A DNA stretch of 64,000 bases, from assembly GCA_027692465.1 (NCBI GenBank), contig JAQEYU010000001.1, forward strand, positions 1,187,338 through 1,251,337, written 5' to 3'. Below the pieces are notes generated by a model that saw only the letters and a program-made list of their open reading frames with translations, did no database searches and was not told the origin of the DNA. Shown here in pieces: positions 1 to 9,535 of the stretch. The first letter of the stretch is position 1; every line of letters starts with the position of its first letter. Both the position numbers and the translations under genes were made by a program. This stretch comes from Enterococcaceae bacterium OF42-14pH9A. Its GTDB lineage: Bacteria; Bacillota; Bacilli; Lactobacillales; Enterococcaceae.

Positions 1-285
1 TATCCAATCTGACCCTTCTGAAACTTTTCTGGATGTACTTGCGGAGAAGACGGAAGAGCCAGCGCATGACAGCATCGTAGTGTACTTCAAGGGGAATGAG
101 AGAAGCCACCCTCCCTACGGTCAGCTGGTACAGTTCAGCTAAGGCAGAATTCGCCAAGTTGAACTTGCAACCTCAGCCGGCTGAATTGGACCCGACCATG
201 CACTGCGATGGTTGGCATGCCAGCTGGCTCTGGAGTTTTCGAGTAAATTGATTTGATTTCTGCCTGAATAGAACACTGGTCAAAA
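1..285 (+). repeat. Element A, copy A1 (partial at window edge)
   Basis: This stretch is closely similar to 39217-39464 in the same orientation and to the reverse complement of 3551-3791. It includes a reading frame ending in a conserved VVxFKGN...QLVQF(S/N) tail followed by a stop near 140, and then a non-coding tail that ends like the other copies (GATTTCT...GAATAGAACACTGG). Its left part lies outside the window. It looks like a remnant of a mobile element rather than a gene. The spacer from 286 to 536 holds no gene that I recognise. Confidence 0.7.
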
Positions 286-334
286 CCAGATACAGACTGA
301 AATGCAGGTCGATTTAGGTTGAAAAAAGAATTAT

Positions 335-363
335 TTGACGGCGGAAAAAGATTAAGATAACTT
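335..363 (+). promoter_or_regulatory. Possible promoter of the DMT transporter gene
   Basis: A TTGACG -35 is followed by a 17-bp spacer and TAACTT as a weak -10. It would give a leader of about 170 nt before the gene at 537. No known riboswitch pattern was recognised in that leader. Confidence 0.3.
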
Positions 364-536
364 TAAGGGGTGACTGAAGCCTCTGACAGCCGCCTGCTTG
401 CGGAAATCGAAGAGCAACAGACAGTTTTAAGCTTCACAGCTGACGTTGTTCTGCCAATGTCGGGGAAAGTCCAGTAACGGCAGGCAACGATGTTTTCGAA
501 AAAGAAAACAGAGCGGATAAATTTAAGGAAACGGAT

Positions 537-1457
537 GTGTTGGAAATGTGGTTTGCGTCTGCGCTGATTACGATCTTGACTTGGGGGACAGCCGATCTCT
601 TTTATAAAAAGGGCAATAACGCCGCCGATCCTCACAGTGCCATGAAAACTACCATCATGGTGGGACTGGTTATGGGACTGCATGCTTTTTTGTATTACGG
701 CGTTTACGAGGGAATCAGTTATGACTGGCAAAACCTGCTCATTTATCTGCCGGTCTCGGCCATGTATATCTTGTCGATGGCGATTGGGTATTTCGGTTTG
801 CGTTATATCGAAGTCTCCATCTCCTCCCCTATCAGCAATTCATCCGGGGCAGTGACAGCACTGCTGGGCTTTATGATCATGGGCAACTCGCTGAACGGCC
901 TGCAGTTTCTGGCAATCAGCTTGATTCTGATTGGCATCTTGCTGCTGTCCATCTTTGAAAAAGAAGCAGACGAGGCCGAGCTGGCGGCAGAAGGAGTCAA
1001 AGTTGATCCGAAGTACCGATTCGGCGCTGTTGCGATCTTGTTTCCTATTTTGTATATGATCATCGACGGTATGGGGACTTTTTTGGATAGTTACTATCTG
1101 GAGTACAAAAAAATCCTGCCGGAAGATCAGGCCAACATGAGCTATGAGTTGACGTTTCTAATCGTGGCGCTGCTCTTGTGGGGCTACCTGGTGCTGATTA
1201 AAAAAGAAAAATTCGCTGTCTTCCAGGAACGGGACAAAGGACTGGCAGCAATCTTCGAAACGTTGGGGCAGTTCTTTTATATCGGAGCGATCTCCAGTAA
1301 AGAAGCTGTCATCACAGCACCGTTGATCTCTTCTTATGCCATCGTCTCGGTCTTGCTGGGACGAATCTTCTTGAAGGAACGGTTGAAAGCCAAACACTAC
1401 CTCGTTATTGCCGCTATTATGATTGGGATTGCAATCTTGGGCTTTTACGACGGTTGA
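537..1457 (+). CDS. DMT (EamA-like) family transporter
   Basis: Integral membrane transporter of the drug/metabolite superfamily; the substrate is unknown. The protein is 306 aa with about ten hydrophobic segments in two repeats. It opens with a WGTADLFYKKG segment typical of EamA-type carriers, and the second half has the expected late alanine/glycine-rich helices (ISSKEAVITAPLISSYAIVSVLLG). The AAGGAA ribosome site at 525-530 best suits the GTG at 537; a TTG at 540 and an ATG at 546 are in-frame alternatives. It is transcribed alone and followed directly by a terminator. The family is clear; uptake versus export and substrate cannot be read from sequence. Confidence 0.8.
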   Translation: MLEMWFASALITILTWGTADLFYKKGNNAADPHSAMKTTIMVGLVMGLHAFLYYGVYEGISYDWQNLLIYLPVSAMYILSMAIGYFGLRYIEVSISSPISNSSGAVTALLGFMIMGNSLNGLQFLAISLILIGILLLSIFEKEADEAELAAEGVKVDPKYRFGAVAILFPILYMIIDGMGTFLDSYYLEYKKILPEDQANMSYELTFLIVALLLWGYLVLIKKEKFAVFQERDKGLAAIFETLGQFFYIGAISSKEAVITAPLISSYAIVSVLLGRIFLKERLKAKHYLVIAAIMIGIAILGFYDG

Positions 1458-1459
1458 GC

Positions 1460-1515
1460 AAAAAAATCCGAGCTATCGGTCACCTACAAGATGACCGTAA
1501 GCGCCGGATTTTTTT
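1460..1515 (+). terminator. Rho-independent terminator of the DMT gene
   Basis: Inverted repeat AAAAAATCCG...CGGATTTTTT with an inner GGTCA/TGACC stem, starting 3 bp after the stop codon. Confidence 0.85.
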
Positions 1516-1517
1516 GT

Positions 1518-1677
1518 TAGGTTGTATCTGGAAACTTCGGTGGAATTCAGCTTTTTGAGGATCTGCCGCAATCAGGGAATACAGCACAACTGATGTGGTG
1601 CTGAAGCTGGACATTTACGACGCAGCTTGCGGCAAACAGGACCAGCTAGCTGCACCTGAAGTTTTCAGAGACACTTA
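1518..1677 (+). repeat. Element B, copy B1
   Basis: About 160-bp spacer element. The left end TAGGTTGTATCTGGAAAC matches the inverted right end GTTTTCAGAGACACTTA imperfectly. The interior shares the GCATTTACGA-CGCAG.TTGCGG segment with the other B copies. It is wedged between the DMT terminator and the end of the MATE gene. Confidence 0.65.
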
Positions 1678-1698
1678 ATACAGGTAAAAAGCTGGAAC

Positions 1699-3018
1699 TT
1701 ATTCAACGAGGGTGGAATTTGGGCCAACGTTTTTCTTTTTGGCAGCCGTCTCTTTACGATAGGCAAACAGCAGCCCGTAAGCCACAGCCATCGTCAGAAA
1801 TTCTGTGATCGGCAGACTGCTCCAGACTCCGGTTATCCCGGCAAAGCGGCTGGCGATCAAGAGAATCGGAATAATCAGCAGATAGCCTCGCAGCAAAGCG
1901 ATAGTGAAGGCTTGTCGGGCTTTTCCCACCGCCGAAAAAAAGATGGACAGCAGGATGTTGCTGCTGGAGGCAAAGAAAGCCAAAAAGTAAATCGGAATCC
2001 CGGCAACTGCCAGACTGGTCAGGAGCGGATCATTATCACTGTTGAAAAAACCGGTGATTGGGTATTTGAAAATGAGCAGCAGGGTGTACAAGATGACTGC
2101 CAACCCCAGACTGACCTGCAGGCCGAACTTCAAATAGGACTGGACGGCTTTTTGATCGCCTTTGCCGGTCGCCCGACTGATCAGCGGTTGGACCCCCTGT
2201 GCCACTCCGGTGAACATCGCCAAGCCGACCAGTACAATGTTTGCCAAGACGCCATAAGCTGCTACGGCGACATCGCCTCTCAGTGAAAGCAGCACCTGGT
2301 TGAAGATCAGAATGCTGACTCCGGTACTCATCTCTGTCAGAAAAGAGGACATTCCCAGCTGGACGGAGCGGCTGATTGTTTCCAGACGTGGAAAGGCCGG
2401 TACCAAAGTCAATTTCCGCTGCGGTTTTTTTCGATGCAGACTCAGGATAGCCAGACTCAAAACCGGCGATAAAACAGTGGCCAGTGCTGCACCGGCCATG
2501 CCCATACCCATCGGAAAGACAAAAATATAGTCAAAAACGATATTGAACAGACTGGAAGCCAGCATCGCCATCATTGCCAGCTGGGGATTGCTGTCGTTTC
2601 GAACGAAGGCCAGCACCAAATTGTTCAAGATAAAAAACGGCGCCATGATCAAAATGAACCGCAGATACATGACCGTCAGCTCCAAAGTCGCCGGACTGGC
2701 TCCTAAGACGGTGGCAATCGGTGTAACAAAAAAGAGGCCCAGCAGTGTGAAGCCGCCTCCCAGAAGCAGGGCGGTAGTGATCAATTGGGAAAAATAATTG
2801 TTTTTGCCGGCTTGCAGGCTGAACAAAGTGGCCCCGCCCATCCCCAAAAGCAGTCCTAGCCCATTCAACAGGTTGAACAGGGGCAGTGCGATATTCAGTG
2901 CGGTCAGGCCCAGGTTCCCTACTCCGTTGGCGATAAACAGGGTGTCAGCCAAGATATAGACTGACAGCGCCAAGGTACTAAAGACGCTTCGGGTGACATA
3001 ACTTCTGACTTCTTTCAT
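1699..3018 (-). CDS. MATE family efflux transporter
   Basis: Cation-coupled multidrug/toxin exporter of the MatE family in the cytoplasmic membrane. It is 439 aa, normal for the family, with twelve predicted helices in two MatE halves. The first half opens with LADTLFIANGVGNLGLTALNIALPLF, the usual substrate-cavity helix region, and the second half includes VAQGVQPLISRATGKGD, a signature loop. A good ribosome site (AGAGAGGAA) precedes the ATG at 3018. The gene is monocistronic, on the opposite strand to the preceding transporter. A terminator-like hairpin about 140 bp upstream suggests attenuation. The substrate is not predictable. Confidence 0.9.
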   Translation of the reverse strand: MKEVRSYVTRSVFSTLALSVYILADTLFIANGVGNLGLTALNIALPLFNLLNGLGLLLGMGGATLFSLQAGKNNYFSQLITTALLLGGGFTLLGLFFVTPIATVLGASPATLELTVMYLRFILIMAPFFILNNLVLAFVRNDSNPQLAMMAMLASSLFNIVFDYIFVFPMGMGMAGAALATVLSPVLSLAILSLHRKKPQRKLTLVPAFPRLETISRSVQLGMSSFLTEMSTGVSILIFNQVLLSLRGDVAVAAYGVLANIVLVGLAMFTGVAQGVQPLISRATGKGDQKAVQSYLKFGLQVSLGLAVILYTLLLIFKYPITGFFNSDNDPLLTSLAVAGIPIYFLAFFASSSNILLSIFFSAVGKARQAFTIALLRGYLLIIPILLIASRFAGITGVWSSLPITEFLTMAVAYGLLFAYRKETAAKKKNVGPNSTLVE

Positions 3019-3155
3019 AAAAAATTCCTCTCTTTTCTCTCGGCTGTGATAGCGGTAACGGCCGTTTTAATTAGGGGGGACTCCGGGTAAATAATCTTGA
3101 TGATGGCTGAACTTTTTTGGACGAAACAAGCGGTGCTATGCCGGATAAAACGCAT

Positions 3156-3208
3156 AAAAAGGAACGGTGCGTCATCCTTCTGATGGCCTATCAGATGACG
3201 TCCGTTCC
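3156..3208 (-). terminator. Terminator/attenuator in the MATE leader
   Basis: On the minus strand a long hairpin (GGAACGG...GTCATC...CTGAT / ATCAG...GATGAC...CCGTTCC) is followed at once by five Ts. It sits about 140 bp upstream of the MATE start with no clear gene in front of it, so it may be a conditional terminator in the MATE leader RNA. Confidence 0.55.
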
Positions 3209-3550
3209 CGACCAAAAGTCGGCAAAACCCGGCGATTTTGCTGGTATTCGATTTTAAATTCGGAACGTGCGCTTTGTCCCCGGTAAGTTTCGATGAACCT
3301 TCCAGGAAAATCCGGAAGCTCCGGCAGAATCTGATTTTTTGAGCATCTGACAGGATCAAGGCGTAAAGGACAACTTAACGGATACGCGGGCATTTATGAC
3401 GCGAAGTGCAGTTAAAGAGACTGACTGAGCAGCTGGTGCTGTCATTTTCAAATGCGGCCGATGATTTCACGCTATTTTAGCACCGCTATTTTTCAAAGGC
3501 AATCAAAATGGGCAGATTCTCATCGCTTTTTGACAAAGTGCTCAGGAAAT

Positions 3551-3791
3551 ACTAGTGCTATATCCGAGCAGAAATCAAAATAATTTGTCCGAAGACTCCA
3601 GAGCCAGCTGGCATGTCAATCATCGTGGTGCACGGTTGGCTTCAATCTCAGCAAGCTGAGGTGCAAGTTCAACTTGGCGAACGCTACTTTAATTGAACTG
3701 TACCAGCTGACCAAAGGGAGGGTGGCTCCCCGCATTTCCCTTGAAGTGCACTACGATATTACTTTTAATTTCAGTCCGGACGAAATACTAG
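3551..3791 (-). repeat. Element A, copy A2 (short form)
   Basis: 241-bp short copy with good terminal inverted repeats: CTAGTGCTATATCCGAGC at one end and, inverted, CTAGTATTTCGTCCGGAC at the other. Both ends carry ACTAG. Read on the minus strand it keeps the VVHFKGN...QLVQFN-stop tail seen in A1 and A4. It is an internal deletion of the longer A3/A4 form and lies inverted to A1. The wider spacer 3019-3870 also holds the MATE leader and no convincing gene. Confidence 0.75.
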
Positions 3792-3808
3792 GGCCCTGTC
3801 GGAAAATC

Positions 3809-3854
3809 AAAAAATGCGCCGCCTTCGTCATCAAAAGAAGGCAACGCATTTTTT
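3809..3854 (-). terminator. Terminator of the amino-acid ABC operon
   Basis: AAAAAATGCG..GCCTTC / GAAGGC..CGCATTTTTT stem, T-rich on both strands, just beyond the stop of the ATPase gene. Confidence 0.8.
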
Positions 3855-3870
3855 GTTGTGATAGCTGGTC

Positions 3871-4593
3871 CTACAAGACTTTTCGCAAGAAATCCTGAGT
3901 CCGGGGATTTTTGGGAGCGCCGAAGATCTCTTCCGGGGTGCCCTGTTCCTGAATGATCCCCTGATCCATGAAGATCACCCGATCGGCTACTTCACGGGCA
4001 AAGCCCATTTCGTGGGTTACGACTACCATGGTCATACCTTTATCCGCTAAGGCCTGCATGACTGCCAGCACTTCGCCTACCATTTCCGGGTCAAGAGCCG
4101 AGGTCGGTTCATCAAACAGCATCACGTCCGGATTCATCGCCAAGGCCCGGGCAATCGCTACCCGCTGCTGCTGGCCACCGGAAAGGCTTGCGGGATAAGC
4201 AGCAGCTTTATCCGCCAAGCCAACCTGCTGCAGCAGGGATAATGCAGTCCCTTTGGCTTCTTCGGCTGTCTCTTTTTTGACTTTGACGGGGCTGATGGTG
4301 AGATTTTCCAAAACAGTCATGTGGGGGAAGAGGTTGAAGCTTTGAAAGACCATCCCCATTTTCTGCCGCAGTTTGTCGATCTGGACTCCTTTAGCCAGGA
4401 TATTCTGGCCTTCGAATTCGATCACGCCGCCGGTGGGTTGTTCCAACAGATTCAGACAGCGGAGAAATGTGGATTTGCCGCTGCCGGAAGGACCGATGAT
4501 AACGACTACTTCACCGGCAGCCACCTGCAGGTCGATCCCCTTCAAAACTTCATTTTCATCATATGCTTTGTGCAGGTCTTTGACATCAATCAT
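3871..4593 (-). CDS. glnQ: Polar amino acid ABC transporter ATP-binding protein (GlnQ-type)
   Basis: Cytoplasmic ATPase that powers import by the neighbouring fused permease. The 240-aa protein has all ABC motifs: Walker [10 protein letters not shown] near residue 35, Q-loop [13 protein letters not shown], signature LSGGQQQR, Walker [14 protein letters not shown] and switch His in VVTHEMGFA. This is the PAAT (glutamine/histidine/cystine) subfamily. The start overlaps the end of the upstream permease gene by 8 bp, so the two are translationally coupled. The exact amino acid cannot be assigned. Confidence 0.92.
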   Translation of the reverse strand: MIDVKDLHKAYDENEVLKGIDLQVAAGEVVVIIGPSGSGKSTFLRCLNLLEQPTGGVIEFEGQNILAKGVQIDKLRQKMGMVFQSFNLFPHMTVLENLTISPVKVKKETAEEAKGTALSLLQQVGLADKAAAYPASLSGGQQQRVAIARALAMNPDVMLFDEPTSALDPEMVGEVLAVMQALADKGMTMVVVTHEMGFAREVADRVIFMDQGIIQEQGTPEEIFGAPKNPRTQDFLRKVL

Positions 4594-6067
4594 TGGCCAT
4601 TCTCCTTTCAGCTACGCCCAAAAGACGGGAAATCGTAAAGGTCAGAACAAAATAAATCAGTGAAACGATCACATAAGGAATAAACGGTTTGAAGCTGGCA
4701 CCTTGGACAACACCGGTCTGGAAGATCAACTCGGAAACACCGATGACCGAAACTACCGAGGATTCTTTGATGACAGTAACGAACTCGTTGCCCAAAGCCG
4801 GCAGGATATTTTTGATGGCTTGCGGGAAAATAATGAAGCGCATCGCCTGAGCTTGGTTCATCCCCAGCGAACGAGCAGCTTCCAACTGGCCTTTGTTGAC
4901 GGCATTGATCCCGGCCCGGATGATCTCAGCAACATATGCGCCGCTGTTGAGTGCCAGCGCAATACAACCGGCCGCCAGTTTGGACATGTCAAAGCCTAAG
5001 ACGCCGGTCCCAAAATAGACGATAAAGATCTGCACCAGCAACGGGGTGCCCCGGACGTATTCGATATAGATCGTGGCGAGCAGCTTCATGATCCTGCTCT
5101 TGGAAAGTTTCATCAACGCCAGGACGGCCCCCATGACCGCTCCGAACAAGACACCGATGAAGGCTAAAAAGACCGTATAGCCGGCACCGGAGATGTAGTA
5201 GGGCAGGTATTTCTTCAAAAAGCCCTGGTCGCCTTCACCCAGCATTAGCTCATTGGCTTCTTCCTGGTAGCCTGACAACAGCTTTTGTGACCGGATATCG
5301 GCGATGGAGGCATTGATTTTTTCCAGCAGATAAGGGGCATTCTTGGCAACGGCTGCTGCCATTTCTTTGCTGCCGTCTTGGAAGTGGACTTCGTCAGCGA
5401 CGGCCAGGCTCTTATTGACTTGGGCGTAGGCATCGGCAACCGGACCTTCGATGATGACGGCATCGATTTTTTCATTGGTCAGGTTGGTGATCAGATCCGG
5501 TACCTTCTGTAAAGAAGTGATATCGGAATTAGGCAGCTCGGCTTTAGCCAGTGTTTCCTGGTCACTTTGTTTTTGGACACCGACAGCAGCACCGTTTAAA
5601 ACATCCAGCGAGGTGAATTTGTCGGCATCGGCTTTTCGGACTACTACTTTTTGAGTGACGGTCATGTAGCCGTCGGTGAAGTTGACTTCTTTTTCCCGTT
5701 CCGGCGTCGGGTTCATCCCTGAGATGACCATATCGATCTTGCCGGTTTTCAAGGCTCCCAAGAGGGCATCAAAGCCCAGTTCCTCAATTTTCAGTTTGAC
5801 GCCCAGGTCTTCGGCAATTTTGCCGGCGATCGATACATCAAAACCCACCACCTTGTCTTCACCGTCCACGGTGGCATGAAACTCGAATGGTGCATAATCA
5901 GCGGACATCCCCACTACCAGCTCGCCGCTTTGCTGGATCCGTTCGTAGATGGGGTCCGTGTTTGCTTCTGCGTGGACAACAGGAGTATGAATGGGCAACA
6001 GACTCAACAAGAGACCCATTATCGGGACCAGAAACAGCAGCGGTTTCAATTGTTTTTTGGTAAACAT
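4586..6067 (-). CDS. Amino acid ABC transporter, fused substrate-binding and permease protein
   Basis: Single-chain importer subunit of 493 aa. Residues 1-35 form a signal/anchor ([22 protein letters not shown]). Residues of about 38-265 form a type-3 solute-binding domain ([32 protein letters not shown]). Residues of about 285-490 form a HisM/GlnP-type permease ([43 protein letters not shown] loop). The fusion is typical of Lactobacillales GlnP-like proteins. The frame opens 17 codons earlier, but AAAGGAA sits about 8 bp before the ATG at 6067, followed by a proper signal peptide, so I use that start. It forms an operon with the ATPase gene downstream. Confidence 0.9.
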   Translation of the reverse strand: MFTKKQLKPLLFLVPIMGLLLSLLPIHTPVVHAEANTDPIYERIQQSGELVVGMSADYAPFEFHATVDGEDKVVGFDVSIAGKIAEDLGVKLKIEELGFDALLGALKTGKIDMVISGMNPTPEREKEVNFTDGYMTVTQKVVVRKADADKFTSLDVLNGAAVGVQKQSDQETLAKAELPNSDITSLQKVPDLITNLTNEKIDAVIIEGPVADAYAQVNKSLAVADEVHFQDGSKEMAAAVAKNAPYLLEKINASIADIRSQKLLSGYQEEANELMLGEGDQGFLKKYLPYYISGAGYTVFLAFIGVLFGAVMGAVLALMKLSKSRIMKLLATIYIEYVRGTPLLVQIFIVYFGTGVLGFDMSKLAAGCIALALNSGAYVAEIIRAGINAVNKGQLEAARSLGMNQAQAMRFIIFPQAIKNILPALGNEFVTVIKESSVVSVIGVSELIFQTGVVQGASFKPFIPYVIVSLIYFVLTFTISRLLGVAERRMAND

Positions 6068-6296
6068 AAACAAGTTCCTTTCTTGCAGCAGGGAAGAAGC
6101 TCCCTTGCGAATATACATAATTTTATTTTTTTTGTATAAAAATTCACTCGAACGTGCTAAATACTATCATATAATTATTAAAAAGAAAAGGGGAAGGCAG
6201 CAATTTTTTTCGCGTGGATACAGGCAGAGGACACAGCCGGCAGATTTGGAAATCCAGCTTTAAAACAGGTATACTGTAAAGACGAGGTGAACAGTC

Positions 6297-7001
6297 ATGA
6301 CATTGACCGAAAAGCAAGTCGCAGACAAGATCCGCGAGGCACAAAAAATCACATTTTTGACGGGAGCGGGCGTCTCTACACCGTCGGGCATCCCGGATTA
6401 TCGTTCGCTGCAGGGAGTTTATCAGGGAATCGAAGCACCGGAGTACCTGTTGAGCCACGACTGTATGACAGCGGAGCCGGAAAAATTCTACAACTTCATC
6501 AAATATCTGTATCACCCTGAGGCGCAGCCCAATGTGATCCATGAGAAAATCGTGGAGTTGGAGCGGCGAGCGGATAAGACCGTTTGGACTGTTTCGCAGA
6601 ATATCGACGGACTGCACGCCAAAGCCGGCAGCCGCAAGTTGGTGAGTTTTCACGGCAGTCTTTATGAGTGCCGCTGCCGTCGTTGCGGCCATCCGGTTTC
6701 CTGGCGGGAGTATCTGCGACAGGATCGCCACGAAGGATGCGGCGGTCAACTGCGTCCGCAGATCGTCTTGTACGGAGAAGGATTTACTCAAGAAGTCTTA
6801 AATCAGAGTATCGCAGCTGTCGCCCAGGCAGAGCTGATCGTCGTCGCCGGTACCACGTTTCAAGTGCATCCGTTTTGTGATTTGATTCGTTATCGGTCAC
6901 CGGGAGCCGCGATCCTTGCCGTCAACCAGACCCCGGTAACTATGCCGACTGATTTTGAAATGGTACAATGTTCCGGAGAAGAGGTCTTCGCTTTGATCTG
7001 A
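6297..7001 (+). CDS. Sir2 family NAD-dependent protein deacylase
   Basis: Sirtuin that removes acyl groups from lysines using NAD+, releasing nicotinamide. The 234-aa protein has the Rossmann motif GAGVSTPSGIPDYRS near residue 22, the NID motif in SQNIDGLH, the catalytic His in SFHGS, and the late GTTFQVHP and NQTP segments of the NAD site. The zinc module is unusual: CRCRRC is present, but the second pair is reduced to HEGCGG instead of CxxC, so metal binding may use a variant ligand set. The ATG follows GAGGTGA. It is divergent from the amino-acid transporter. NiaR, the niacin regulator, lies two genes downstream, which gives a loose NAD theme. Confidence 0.9.
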   Translation: MTLTEKQVADKIREAQKITFLTGAGVSTPSGIPDYRSLQGVYQGIEAPEYLLSHDCMTAEPEKFYNFIKYLYHPEAQPNVIHEKIVELERRADKTVWTVSQNIDGLHAKAGSRKLVSFHGSLYECRCRRCGHPVSWREYLRQDRHEGCGGQLRPQIVLYGEGFTQEVLNQSIAAVAQAELIVVAGTTFQVHPFCDLIRYRSPGAAILAVNQTPVTMPTDFEMVQCSGEEVFALI

Positions 7002-7067
7002 TCGGGTCAGAGCAGAGCGGGCGGGTGGCATGACAAGGCCACTTGAAAAATATAATTGGAGGAAAAC

Positions 7068-7916
7068 ATGAGAACTGAAAAAGAAAAAATGATCGCCGGT
7101 GAGCTGTACTTCTCAGCTGATCCGGAATTGGCGGCCGACCGCAAAGAGGCCCGCCTGCGCATGAGTCAAATCAATGGAGAAGCTGATGAGCGACTGCGCA
7201 GCCTGCTGCTGGCAGAAACATTCGGCGCGTCAGACGGCAAGCCTTATTTGGAACCCAACGTCCGTTTTGACTACGGCTACAATATTTTTGTCGGGAAGAA
7301 CTTTTATGCTAATTTCGATTGCACGTTTTTGGATGTCTGTCCTATCGAGTTCGGTGACAATTGTATGCTGGGACCTGGCTGCCAGGTGTTGACTCCGACC
7401 CATCCAATACATCCGGTCAAACGCAACAGCGGACTGGAAGGGGGCAAGCCCATCAAAATCGGTGACAATGCCTGGTTCGGCGGCAATGTGACGATTCTTC
7501 CCGGTGTGACACTGGGAGACAACGTGGTAGTTGCTGCCGGTGCTGTGGTGACAAAGTCCTTTGGTGACAATGTGGTATTGGGCGGTAATCCGGCTCAGAT
7601 TATCAAGGAAATCGATTTGGCAGAGGGACAGGAAAAAGCAGCTGCCGATCCCTTAGCAGTGCCACGACAAAAAATTGACGAAATCGACAAAGAATTGGTC
7701 CGCTTGCTGGAAGCGCGAATGGACGCAGTCAGTGAAGTGGCCCGGATCAAAAAAGAGCAGGAAATCTCCGTGTTGGATACCGGCCGCGAAGAAGCCGTGC
7801 TGACAGCTGTCAGCAAACGGGTTCGGAACACGGAATACAAAGAGTCCATTGCAGCGGTTTTTGCCGATATCATGAAACGCTCCCGCGAATATCAGGCGCA
7901 GCAGCTGGAAAAATAA
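7068..7916 (+). CDS. Sugar O-acetyltransferase fused to chorismate mutase
   Basis: Two-domain protein of 282 aa. Residues 1-185 are a NodL/LacA/Maa-type acetyltransferase: an N-terminal [14 protein letters not shown] motif, a left-handed beta-helix of hexapeptide repeats, and the catalytic His in LTPTHPIHP (His112). Residues of about 200-278 match an AroQ-type chorismate mutase: [29 protein letters not shown] and [10 protein letters not shown] carry the usual Arg, Lys, Asp and Glu positions. Each part alone is a normal length for its family. The ATG at 7068 has GGAGG just upstream. The physiological link between the two activities is unknown; the mutase part could feed shikimate metabolism or act as a regulatory dimerisation domain. 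Confidence 0.88.
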   Translation: MRTEKEKMIAGELYFSADPELAADRKEARLRMSQINGEADERLRSLLLAETFGASDGKPYLEPNVRFDYGYNIFVGKNFYANFDCTFLDVCPIEFGDNCMLGPGCQVLTPTHPIHPVKRNSGLEGGKPIKIGDNAWFGGNVTILPGVTLGDNVVVAAGAVVTKSFGDNVVLGGNPAQIIKEIDLAEGQEKAAADPLAVPRQKIDEIDKELVRLLEARMDAVSEVARIKKEQEISVLDTGREEAVLTAVSKRVRNTEYKESIAAVFADIMKRSREYQAQQLEK

Positions 7917-8043
7917 GCAGCGACCGCAGCTAGTGAGTAAGGGACAACCAGCCCTGTGATTGCCAAAACAGCTCATCATTAATGGGATATGGCTGAATCT
8001 CGACCGGAGTGTACAAAGCTATTCCGAACAGGAGGAAATAACG

Positions 8044-8565
8044 ATGGCAGAAGGAACAGAACGCCGCAAAGAAATCCTGCGGCGCTTGCAGCTGACAGAA
8101 AAGCCAATCAGTGCCAGCCGCTTTGCCCAGGATCTGGGAGTCAGCCGGCAGATTATCGTCGGGGATGTAGCATTGCTGCGGGCGGCAGGCGAAGAAATCA
8201 TCGCTACTGCCCGTGGTTATAAGTTGAACCAGGCGGCCGATTATCGCGGATACACGAAAAAGATCGCTGTCCAACATGATGCCGATCAGACACAAGCAGA
8301 GTTGGAGACCATCGTTGCCAACGGCGGAGAAGTGATCGATGTTATTGTGGAACATGAGCTCTACGGGGAACTGGCCGGAGGGCTGCACATTAAGACCCAA
8401 AAAGATGTGGAGGATTTCATGGCCGCTTACCGCAAATCCAGCGCCGGCTTGTTGTCGAAGCTCACTAACGGCATTCACCTTCACACGATCCGCTACCAAA
8501 ATGCTGCTGATCTTGAACGGATCACCCAAGCCCTGGCAGACAAAGGAATTTTGTATCGACAATGA
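8044..8565 (+). CDS. niaR: NiaR-type niacin-responsive transcriptional repressor
   Basis: DNA-binding repressor of NAD-precursor uptake and synthesis genes in Bacillota. The 173-aa protein has an N-terminal winged HTH_11 (RRKEILRRLQLTEKPISASRFAQDLGVSRQIIVGDVALLRAAG) and a C-terminal 3H domain with its conserved histidines (AVQHDAD; VIVEHELYGELAG; GIHLHTI) that bind metal and niacin. The start at ATG 8044 follows CAGGAGG; a longer upstream frame lacks a ribosome site. It follows the acetyltransferase-mutase gene after about 130 bp and ends at a strong terminator. No operator was assigned. Confidence 0.9.
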   Translation: MAEGTERRKEILRRLQLTEKPISASRFAQDLGVSRQIIVGDVALLRAAGEEIIATARGYKLNQAADYRGYTKKIAVQHDADQTQAELETIVANGGEVIDVIVEHELYGELAGGLHIKTQKDVEDFMAAYRKSSAGLLSKLTNGIHLHTIRYQNAADLERITQALADKGILYRQ

Positions 8566-8633
8566 TTTGCGCAGATTGCGATGAAACGGCTCCGGGTATC
8601 TGCAGATGAAGGGTTCAGCTATTTCCTATATAT

Positions 8634-8666
8634 AAAAGCCGCAAGCGGATTCGCTTGCGGCTTTTA
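8634..8666. terminator. Bidirectional terminator
   Basis: AAAAGCCGCAAGCG / CGCTTGCGGCTTTT perfect stem with a 4-nt loop between the convergent niaR and def genes. Confidence 0.9.
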
Positions 8667-8722
8667 TGGTTTCATGATAGTAGAGAATCGTCAGTCGGCG
8701 ATTTATCAGCAACGTTGTAAGC

Positions 8723-9286
8723 TTACTCGATCACCAGCACGCCTTCTTTAAGGGCGAAAGGATTGGCCTCATTGATGTGGTCGTAGAACATGACACCGTT
8801 CAAGTGATCGATTTCGTGCTGGACGACGATGGCTTCATAGTTTTTCAGACGGATCTTTTGTTTTTTACCGTTTGCATCATAGTAAGTCACAGTAACCCGG
8901 GCGTGGCGGACGACATAACCGGGAACTTCCCGGTCAACTGATAGACAGCCTTCGCCTTCTCCCAGACAAGCGTCTTGGACGGAGTGGCTGAGGATCTTGG
9001 GATTGTACATTACCGCACTCAAGATCGGTTCGGGATTTTCGGAATCATTGGAAGGTACGTGCACAGCGATGATACGCTTTGAAATATCCAGCTGCGGTGC
9101 TGCCAGACCGACCCCGCCTCTTAGCTGCAGTTCTTCGGCTTTGACGGGATCTTGACTGTTCTTCAAAAATTCCAGCATATCTTTGCCTAATTCGATATCT
9201 TCGTCACTGAGCGGGAAGCTGACCTCAGCAGCAACTTCACGCAGTGTGGGATGTCCTTCACGGATGATGTCATCCATCGTGATCAT
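8723..9286 (-). CDS. def: Peptide deformylase
   Basis: Removes the formyl group from the N-terminal methionine of nascent proteins; essential housekeeping metalloenzyme. The 187-aa protein has all three signature motifs in order: [13 protein letters not shown] (Cys metal ligand) and QHEIDHLNG (two His ligands and catalytic Glu). The length and the insertion between motifs 1 and 2 match the longer type-2 deformylases of Gram-positive bacteria. Two possible starts (ATG at 9286 and ATG three codons later) are both compatible with the upstream GAGGTGA. Transcribed alone. Confidence 0.95.
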   Translation of the reverse strand: MITMDDIIREGHPTLREVAAEVSFPLSDEDIELGKDMLEFLKNSQDPVKAEELQLRGGVGLAAPQLDISKRIIAVHVPSNDSENPEPILSAVMYNPKILSHSVQDACLGEGEGCLSVDREVPGYVVRHARVTVTYYDANGKKQKIRLKNYEAIVVQHEIDHLNGVMFYDHINEANPFALKEGVLVIE

Positions 9287-9535
9287 AATTTCTTCACCTC
9301 AGTTAATGTTTTCATTTTCATAGTTTACCACAAAAAAGTCAGCGGTGGCGGGATTCCTGCGTATTCTTTAAGGCCCTTTAAAGGTTGCGGGGCAGAAAAA
9401 ACACATCCGACCATAAAAACATAAAGGGATCTCAGGGGCGCCGGCGGGTAGTTGTCGTATAATGGCAGCAGCGAAATGAAAACGCATTCTGTTTCGGGGA
9501 CATAGCAGTGTGAGGCGTTCAGAAGCAGAACAGAA

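Noticed and set aside
3015..3359. 114-codon minus-strand frame upstream of MATE
   Set aside because: It runs through the attenuator hairpin and into the MATE start, with no ribosome site or family resemblance.
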